This document shows, one piece after another, positions 35,504-39,643 of a DNA stretch of 39,643 nt (position 1 is its first letter; each line of letters begins with the position of its first letter). The stretch covers positions 1 to 39,643 of the forward strand of contig NZ_JQBX01000017.1 of the NCBI RefSeq assembly GCF_001437075.1, given 5' to 3'. The notes under the pieces were generated by a model. The model was given only the letters and a program-made list of their open reading frames with translations, was not told where the DNA came from and ran no database searches. The DNA comes from Pediococcus stilesii. GTDB taxonomy: Bacteria; Bacillota; Bacilli; Lactobacillales; Lactobacillaceae. A program made the position numbers and the translations under genes.

Positions 35504-36079
35504 TTGGATAATTCTGAAGAAACAAAGATTATTAAACAAATTAAAGCAAATGATTCCAGCAATTTTGAAATTCTATTTAAGAAGTATGAGCCAATTGTAA
35601 AAAACATGCGTGGTCGGTATACAATTCATCATTTTGACTGGGATGATTGGCTTCAGGAGGGACGAATTGTATTTTTTAATTCGATTATTAATTTTGATAC
35701 AGACTTAGGGATGACGTTGGGTGTGTTTTTTCGAGCTAATTTTAGAAATCGAATTTATAGTTTGCTTCGTTTTGAAATGGCTTATAAACGGAAAGCGGGT
35801 CTCACCGCGCAGTCGATAGAGGAATTAGATGAAGACTTCGAAAATCGATGTGAGCGGGTTTCTAAGATCACGCCGCATCAGAACCTAACTATTAAGGAAA
35901 ATTATGTTCAATACGAGGCACTGCTATCGAAATTTGAAAGAGAAGTCTCCGTACTACTATTTCAAGGAAATGAACCTAAGCAGATTGCTAGTATTTTAAA
36001 ATGTGATGTTGCTAAAATTCAAAACGCATTAATTCGTTGCAAGCAAAAATTAAGCGAACAATTGTATAGCAGGGATTAA
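35504..36079 (+). CDS. SigH/ComX-like sigma-70 family factor
   Basis: A 191-residue alternative sigma factor. Region 2 spans FEILFKKYEPIVKNMRGRY through HHFDWDDWLQEGRIVFFNSI and DLGMTLGVFFRANFRNRIYSLLR; region 4 is a short C-terminal HTH (VSVLLFQGNEPKQIASILKCDVAKIQNALIRCK). Its place between rlmB and rpmG matches Bacillus sigH and lactobacillus comX/sigX, linked to competence genes in relatives; actual competence cannot be judged here. TTG 35504 is the likely start, with AAGGA 11 nt before it; TTG 35462 has no ribosome binding site. yacP is absent upstream. Confidence 0.88.
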   Translation: MDNSEETKIIKQIKANDSSNFEILFKKYEPIVKNMRGRYTIHHFDWDDWLQEGRIVFFNSIINFDTDLGMTLGVFFRANFRNRIYSLLRFEMAYKRKAGLTAQSIEELDEDFENRCERVSKITPHQNLTIKENYVQYEALLSKFEREVSVLLFQGNEPKQIASILKCDVAKIQNALIRCKQKLSEQLYSRD

Positions 36080-36108
36080 TTGACAATTCGTTTTTGAGAT
36101 GATATTGT
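36080..36108 (+). promoter_or_regulatory. Promoter of rpmG-secE
   Basis: A perfect TTGACA (36080-36085) starting one base after the sigma-factor stop codon, a 17-nt spacer and an extended -10 TGA-TATTGT (36100-36108). Confidence 0.78.
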
Positions 36109-36134
36109 TTAAGTTTGATAAGGAGGGATTCTTT

Positions 36135-36284
36135 ATGTCCCAAAAGAAAGTCGCACTAGCTTGCACAGTTTGTGGTTCAAGAAATTACACGGTTACCGCA
36201 AATCCGCAAAGAACTAGTCGTTTAGAAGTAAAAAAGTATTGTAAGAGATGTAACAAACACACACTTCATAGTGAAACAAGATAG
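36135..36284 (+). CDS. rpmG: 50S ribosomal protein L33
   Basis: A 49-residue ribosomal protein of the zinc-binding (C+) type: CTVCG near residues 10-14 and CKRCNKHT near 36-43. L33 in low-GC Gram-positives exists as zinc and zinc-free paralogues, so this is the version favoured when zinc is sufficient. AGGAGGG lies 7 nt before the ATG. Together with secE it forms a short operon from the TTGACA promoter. Confidence 0.95.
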   Translation: MSQKKVALACTVCGSRNYTVTANPQRTSRLEVKKYCKRCNKHTLHSETR

Positions 36285-36296
36285 GAGGCGTATTAA

Positions 36297-36467
36297 ATGT
36301 TTCGATTTTTTAAGAGCATTGGTCAAGAAATGAAAGAAGTTGACTGGCCCAATTTTAAACAGTTACGTAAAGACTCGACCACTGTTATTTCAACATCGGT
36401 ATTTTTTATTGCTTTCCTAGCATTAGCCGACTGGATTATCCAAATGTTCCTTAAGCTATTTGTTTAA
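36297..36467 (+). CDS. secE: Preprotein translocase subunit SecE
   Basis: A 56-residue single-span membrane protein stabilising SecY in the Sec channel. The amphipathic N-terminal part holds the family signature QEMKEVDWPNFKQL (10-23), followed by one membrane helix (about 31-52, ISTSVFFIAFLALADWII). The ATG has AGGAGG 7 nt upstream, 12 nt after rpmG. The short form is normal for Firmicutes. Place and sequence both support the call. Confidence 0.93.
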   Translation: MFRFFKSIGQEMKEVDWPNFKQLRKDSTTVISTSVFFIAFLALADWIIQMFLKLFV

Positions 36468-36487
36468 TGGCGTCGCGCTGATATTTT

Positions 36488-36496
36488 TGTTATAAT
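36488..36496 (+). promoter_or_regulatory. Extended -10 promoter before nusG
   Basis: TGT-TATAAT (36488-36496) is a perfect extended -10. The -35 position (TGGCGT, 36468-36473) is poor, as allowed with TGn. A start near 36503 would lie just before the hairpin at 36511. Confidence 0.65.
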
Positions 36497-36510
36497 TTGA
36501 TTGTTGATGG

Positions 36511-36537
36511 AAACTTCGTGGATACGGAGTTTTTTTA
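36511..36537 (+). terminator. Terminator-like hairpin in the nusG leader
   Basis: AAACTTCGT (36511-36519) pairs with ACGGAGTTT (36524-36532), one T-G, with a T-run at 36530-36537. It could end secE transcripts, attenuate the nusG promoter just upstream, or both. Confidence 0.65.
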
Positions 36538-36559
36538 TTTTGAAAAAGGAGCGTCTAAC

Positions 36560-37105
36560 TTGGAAACTGAAGAAAAAAACTGGTATGTATTGCATACATA
36601 TTCTGGATATGAAAATAAAGTTAAGAATAATTTGGACTCACGTGCTAAATCAATGGGAATGGAAGAATATATTTTTCGTGTAGTTGTTCCCGAAGAAGAA
36701 GAAATCGAAGCTAAAAATGGAAAAGAAAAAGTCGTTAAGAAAAATGAATTTCCAGGTTATGTTTTAGTTGAAATGATCATGACGGATGATTCATGGTATG
36801 TTGTTCGTAATACACCAGGAGTTACAGGTTTTATCGGTTCTCATGGATCTGGTAGTAAGCCAACGCCTTTATTACCAGACGAAGTTGATCGTGTCCTCAG
36901 TCGTTTAGGGATGTCGACTCGTCATGCTGATATTGACGTTGAAGTAGGCGAATTGGTGACAATTGTTGACGGTGCTTTTGAAGGATTAACCGGAAAAATC
37001 ACTGAAGTCGATGATAGCAACATGAAGATTAAAGTTAATATTGACATGTTTGGTCGTGAAACCAGTACAGAATTAGATATCAACCAGATTGATAAAATTA
37101 ATTAA
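36560..37105 (+). CDS. nusG: Transcription termination/antitermination factor NusG
   Basis: A 181-residue elongation factor that binds RNA polymerase. It has an N-terminal NGN domain (KNWYVLHTYSGYENKVKNNL, then EFPGYVLVEM and VRNTPGVTGFIG) and a C-terminal KOW domain (GELVTIVDGAFEGLTGKITEVD, near 128-149). TTG 36560 is chosen because AAGGAG (36546-36551) is 8 nt upstream and the protein then begins just before the NGN core; an earlier in-frame start would run through the promoter and hairpin. Confidence 0.95.
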   Translation: METEEKNWYVLHTYSGYENKVKNNLDSRAKSMGMEEYIFRVVVPEEEEIEAKNGKEKVVKKNEFPGYVLVEMIMTDDSWYVVRNTPGVTGFIGSHGSGSKPTPLLPDEVDRVLSRLGMSTRHADIDVEVGELVTIVDGAFEGLTGKITEVDDSNMKIKVNIDMFGRETSTELDINQIDKIN

Positions 37106-37112
37106 TTTGAAT

Positions 37113-37141
37113 TTGAACAAATTTTTTTAATATGGTATTAT
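37113..37141 (+). promoter_or_regulatory. Promoter of rplK-rplA
   Basis: TTGAAC (37113-37118), a 17-nt spacer and an extended -10 TGG-TATTAT (37133-37141), just after nusG. Confidence 0.8.
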
Positions 37142-37146
37142 GTCGT

Positions 37147-37203
37147 AGTATGCCTCGCATACTCAATGTGGGAGAAGAAATATAAATCTTCATCGTGACC
37201 ACA
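37147..37203 (+). promoter_or_regulatory. rplK leader with L1-like mRNA site (copy 1)
   Basis: A small hairpin AGTATGC-CTC-GCATACT (37147-37163) is followed by GTGG (37168-37171), GA, stem GAAGA/TCTTC (37074 offset: 37174-37178 with 37187-37191), a 7-nt loop ATCGTGA and CCAC (37199-37202). The GTGG-GA-stem-N7-CCAC layout recurs before rplA and resembles an L1-binding site, suggesting autoregulation by L1. Confidence 0.6.
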
Positions 37204-37232
37204 CACGGACTTATTTTAAGGAGGTATGTCTC

Positions 37233-37658
37233 GTGGCAAAGAAAGTATCAACTATTGTTAAATTGCAAATTCCTGCAGGAAAAGCAACTCCAGCACCACC
37301 GGTTGGACCAGCTCTTGGACAAGCAGGTATTAATATTATGGGATTCACAAAGGACTTTAACGCACGTACAGCTGACCAAGCTGGTTTGTTAATTCCTGTT
37401 GTAATCACAGTGTACGAAGATCGTTCATTCGACTTCGTTACCAAAACACCACCTGCTTCAGTTCTTTTGAAAAAAGCTGCTGGTGTAGAACACGGTTCAG
37501 GCGAACCTAACACAAAGAAGGTTGCTAAGGTAACTTCTGCTCAAGTTAAGGAAATCGCTGAATCAAAAATGCAAGATCTAAACGCTGCAGACGTTGAAGC
37601 TGCTATGCGCATGATCGAAGGTACAGCTCGTAGTATGGGATTCGAAGTCGAAGGCTAA
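37233..37658 (+). CDS. rplK: 50S ribosomal protein L11
   Basis: A 141-residue protein of the GTPase-associated centre, binding 23S rRNA with L10-L12 and needed for the RelA-dependent stringent response. The N-terminal [21 protein letters not shown] stretch (starting near residue 9) is diagnostic, followed by [14 protein letters not shown]. The start is GTG 37233 with AAGGAGG 8 nt upstream. It is first in rplK-rplA, with its own promoter and leader. Confidence 0.97.
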   Translation: MAKKVSTIVKLQIPAGKATPAPPVGPALGQAGINIMGFTKDFNARTADQAGLLIPVVITVYEDRSFDFVTKTPPASVLLKKAAGVEHGSGEPNTKKVAKVTSAQVKEIAESKMQDLNAADVEAAMRMIEGTARSMGFEVEG

Positions 37659-37672
37659 TACATGAACTGTCG

Positions 37673-37727
37673 GATACTCCACTAAAGTGGATGTATCAAA
37701 GTGGGAGGAAAATCCGCTATAACCACA
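37673..37727 (+). promoter_or_regulatory. L1-like mRNA site before rplA (copy 2)
   Basis: A hairpin GATAC-TCCAC...GTGGA-T-GTATC (37673-37697) precedes GTGG (37701-37704), GA, stem GGA/TCC (37707-37709 with 37713-37715), a 7-nt loop GCTATAA and CCAC (37723-37726). This has the same layout as the rplK leader site, placed about 10 nt before the rplA ribosome binding site. Confidence 0.6.
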
Positions 37728-37750
37728 TTTGCTAGGAGGAAAACACACAG

Positions 37751-38440
37751 ATGGCTAAAAAAGGTAAAAAGTTTCAAGACGCTGCAAAGCAAGTAGATGC
37801 TTTTAATGCATATGCTCCAAAGGACGCGCTTGAATTAGTTAAGAAAATTGATTTTGCAAAGTTTGACGCTACAATCGAAACAGTATACAAGTTAAACGTT
37901 GATACAAAACAAGCTGACCAACAACTTCGTGGTGCCGTTGTTTTACCAAACGGTACAGGTAAGGAACAAACAGTTGTTGTATTTGCAAAGGGTGCTAAAG
38001 CTGATGCAGCTAAGGCAGCCGGTGCAGATGTTGTTGGTGATGACGACTTGGTACAACGTATTCAAGATGGTTGGTTAGATTTTGATGTTGCAATTGCAAC
38101 ACCAGATATGATGGGTCAAGTAGGTCGTTTAGGACGGATCTTAGGACCTAAGAACTTAATGCCAAACCCTAAGACTGGTACTGTTACAATGGACGTTGAA
38201 AAAGCAGTTGCTGATTCTAAGTCTGGTAAGGTTACATACCGTACAGACCGTGATGGTAACGTTCATGTTCCAATTGGTAAGGTATCATTCTCTGCTGACC
38301 AATTACTTGGTAACTTACAAACAATCAATGACACAATTGTTCGTTTACGTCCTGCATCTGTTAAGGGTGCTTACGTTCAAAACGTATCAGTTGCATCAAC
38401 ATTTGGACCAGGAGTTAAGGTTGACTTTACTCAATTCTAA
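37751..38440 (+). CDS. rplA: 50S ribosomal protein L1
   Basis: A 229-residue protein of the L1 stalk, guiding release of tRNA from the E site, and a translational repressor of its own operon in many bacteria. The diagnostic segment [22 protein letters not shown] (in the centre, around residues 125-145) is intact, as is [27 protein letters not shown] lies upstream of the ATG, after the L1-like site. Codon use is strongly optimised. Confidence 0.97.
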   Translation: MAKKGKKFQDAAKQVDAFNAYAPKDALELVKKIDFAKFDATIETVYKLNVDTKQADQQLRGAVVLPNGTGKEQTVVVFAKGAKADAAKAAGADVVGDDDLVQRIQDGWLDFDVAIATPDMMGQVGRLGRILGPKNLMPNPKTGTVTMDVEKAVADSKSGKVTYRTDRDGNVHVPIGKVSFSADQLLGNLQTINDTIVRLRPASVKGAYVQNVSVASTFGPGVKVDFTQF

Positions 38441-38446
38441 ATTCTC

Positions 38447-38475
38447 TTGATTTGTTCCGAACGCTATGATATATT
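38447..38475 (+). promoter_or_regulatory. Promoter of rplJ-rplL
   Basis: TTGATT (38447-38452), a 17-nt spacer and an extended -10 TGA-TATATT (38467-38475). Confidence 0.8.
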
Positions 38476-38479
38476 ACTA

Positions 38480-38620
38480 AGAGTGAATTATAACTGAATA
38501 ATTTACCTAAGACTCAGGTGGTCATGTTTGGCCTTAATATATTGCCTGCCGAGGAACGTGTAGAAACTATTCGTATCTCAGAGTCTTTCTGGGGTACGAA
38601 TTTTTTTATGGTTCATCAAA
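38480..38620 (+). promoter_or_regulatory. L10 leader with intrinsic terminator
   Basis: The leader between promoter and rplJ contains a conserved-looking core around GCCTGCCGAGGAACG (38544-38558), typical of L10 leaders. The terminator is ATTCGTATCTC (38569-38579) pairing with GGGGTACGAAT (38591-38601), with seven T. AAGACTC (38509-38515) can pair with GAGTCTT (38581-38587) in the terminator loop, a possible alternative fold. L10(L12)4 binding would set the balance. Confidence 0.75.
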
Positions 38621-38642
38621 ATCATTCAGGAGGTGAGATACA

Positions 38643-39149
38643 TTGAGTAAAGAAGCTATCGCAAAAAAAGCTGCAATCGTTGACGAAATTGCTGATCAAT
38701 TAAAGGCTGCTACTTCTGCAATCGTTGTTGATTCACGTGGTTTAACTGTTGCTGAGGTAACAGACCTACGTAAACAACTTCGTGACGCTGGTATTAAGTT
38801 GAGCGTTATCAAGAATAAAGTGTTAACACGTGCTGCTGTTAAAGCTGGTTTTGAAGGAATGGACGACGTGTTCGTTGGTCCTTCAGCTGTTGCTTTCTCA
38901 GAAGATGATGCTGTTGCACCTGCTAAGATTTTGAAGACTTTTGCTGACAATAATGACAACCTTTCAATTAAGGGTGGTATTATTGAAGGTGAAGTTGCCG
39001 ATATCGATAAAATCAATACATTTGCTACATTGCCTAGTCGTGAAGACTTGCTTGCAATGCTTGCTAATGAATTCATGTCACCTGTACGTGACGTTGCATA
39101 TGCACTTAAGGCTGTTGCTGATAAGAAGTCTGAAGAAGACGCTGCATAA
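38643..39149 (+). CDS. rplJ: 50S ribosomal protein L10
   Basis: A 168-residue stalk-base protein that binds 23S rRNA and carries L7/L12 dimers on its C-terminal helix. The N-terminal [20 protein letters not shown] (4-23) and the motif [20 protein letters not shown] are typical. The start is TTG 38643 behind AGGAGGTGA. It also acts as the probable ligand of its own leader. rplL follows after 44 nt. Confidence 0.97.
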   Translation: MSKEAIAKKAAIVDEIADQLKAATSAIVVDSRGLTVAEVTDLRKQLRDAGIKLSVIKNKVLTRAAVKAGFEGMDDVFVGPSAVAFSEDDAVAPAKILKTFADNNDNLSIKGGIIEGEVADIDKINTFATLPSREDLLAMLANEFMSPVRDVAYALKAVADKKSEEDAA

Positions 39150-39193
39150 GCATATAACAACATTTAATTACAATTAATTTGGAGGAAACAAAA

Positions 39194-39559
39194 ATGGCAT
39201 TAGATAAAGACCAATTCATTGAAGACTTAAAAGGTGCTTCAATCTCAGATTTAAACGATCTTGTTAAAGCAATCGAAGACGAATTCGGCGTTTCAGCTGC
39301 TGCTCCAGTTGCTGCAGCTGGTGCTGCTGGCGGTGCTGCAGAAGCTAAGACATCATTCAACGTTGAACTTACATCAGCTGGTTCAGCTAAGATCAAAGTT
39401 ATCAAGGCAGTTCGTGAAGCAACAGGTGCTGGTTTGAAGGATGCTAAGGACATGGTAGACAATGCTCCTACAGTTATCAAAGAAGACCTTTCAGAAGACG
39501 ATGCTAACGAATTAAAAGCTAAGCTTGAAGAAGCTGGCGCATCAGTAGAAGTTAAGTAA
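39194..39559 (+). CDS. rplL: 50S ribosomal protein L7/L12
   Basis: A 121-residue stalk protein that recruits translation GTPases. The N-terminal dimer domain (1-38), an Ala/Gly-rich hinge ([17 protein letters not shown], near 35-51) and a C-terminal domain with [20 protein letters not shown] are all present. ATG 39194 is chosen because GGAGG (39181-39185) is 8 nt upstream; the upstream in-frame TTG at 39179 precedes this site. A terminator closes the operon. Confidence 0.97.
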   Translation: MALDKDQFIEDLKGASISDLNDLVKAIEDEFGVSAAAPVAAAGAAGGAAEAKTSFNVELTSAGSAKIKVIKAVREATGAGLKDAKDMVDNAPTVIKEDLSEDDANELKAKLEEAGASVEVK

Positions 39560-39575
39560 TTTTAACTACTATTTC

Positions 39576-39618
39576 AAAATCCCTTATTTCTGGTTATATC
39601 AGGAATAGGGGATTTTTT
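39576..39618 (+). terminator. Intrinsic terminator after rplL
   Basis: AAATCCC-TTATTTCTG pairs with CAGGAATA-GGGGATTT across an 8-nt loop, with six T at the end. The last 25 nt of the window show nothing recognisable. Confidence 0.85.
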
Positions 39619-39643
39619 GGGCTGTCCGTCAATTGGTGTGATG

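Noticed and set aside
1-39643. Mobile elements, CRISPR arrays, toxin-antitoxin or defence systems
   Set aside because: No transposase, integrase, repeat array, toxin-like or nuclease-defence gene is visible. Apart from the unknown proteins at 11940-12374 and 22896-23357, all genes fall in known families.

Overview
This window is a core chromosomal segment of a low-GC Gram-positive bacterium, most likely a member of the Lactobacillaceae. The evidence is the gene content: a mannose-class PTS with ManO and LevR, PepC, a ComX/SigH-type sigma factor just before rpmG-secE-nusG, several gpm- and fab-type paralogues, strong AGGAGG ribosome binding sites, and many TTG starts. I cannot fix the genus from sequence alone. 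I see no insertion sequence, prophage, CRISPR array or recent island.

Layout. (1) 1-5,900: the 3' end of a tRNA (probably Gln), an APC-family amino-acid permease, an RclA-type flavin disulfide reductase, proC, and a nagA-nagR pair whose promoter carries a NagR-like operator in its spacer. (2) 5,900-9,060: a TagA-type glycosyltransferase on the minus strand, divergent from the NAD salvage pair pncB-nadE. (3) 9,060-12,450: a yybP-ykoY manganese riboswitch with a readable terminator switch, controlling a P-type ATPase and a small unknown gene. (4) 12,450-15,300: tex, a SprT-like gene and a tRNA-Leu with anticodon AAG. (5) 15,300-22,860: a mannose PTS regulon with a near-perfect sigma-54 promoter, manLMN, manO, the sigma-54 activator levR and a stand-alone EIIB. 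Sequence motifs upstream of manL recur upstream of levR. (6) 22,860-27,900: an unknown small membrane protein, a stand-alone fabH, a gpm paralogue, pepC, rpiA and a GNAT acetyltransferase. (7) 27,900-39,643: dut, radA, a PIN/TRAM protein, gltX, cysS, mrnC, rlmB, sigH/comX, rpmG, secE, nusG, rplK-rplA and rplJ-rplL. This follows the conserved Bacillus order, but disA, ispD/ispF, cysE and yacP are absent from their usual places.

How the parts work together. The PTS block forms one regulatory circuit: LevR, presumably tuned by phosphorylation from PTS proteins including the lone EIIB, activates RNA polymerase-sigma-54 at manL, with catabolite control suggested by a cre site in the long leader. 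The manganese block is a metal-export circuit: bound Mn2+ stabilises the aptamer P1 helix, which shares bases with the terminator, so the exporter is made only when Mn2+ is high. The final block couples translation genes to RNA leaders: two L1-like mRNA sites, an L10 leader with terminator, and a promoter followed at once by a terminator-like hairpin before nusG.

No wholly new system is evident. The most interesting items are regulatory: the Mn switch and its unknown companion gene, the paired manL/levR motifs, the tRNA-Leu(AAG), the two L1-like sites and the nusG leader.
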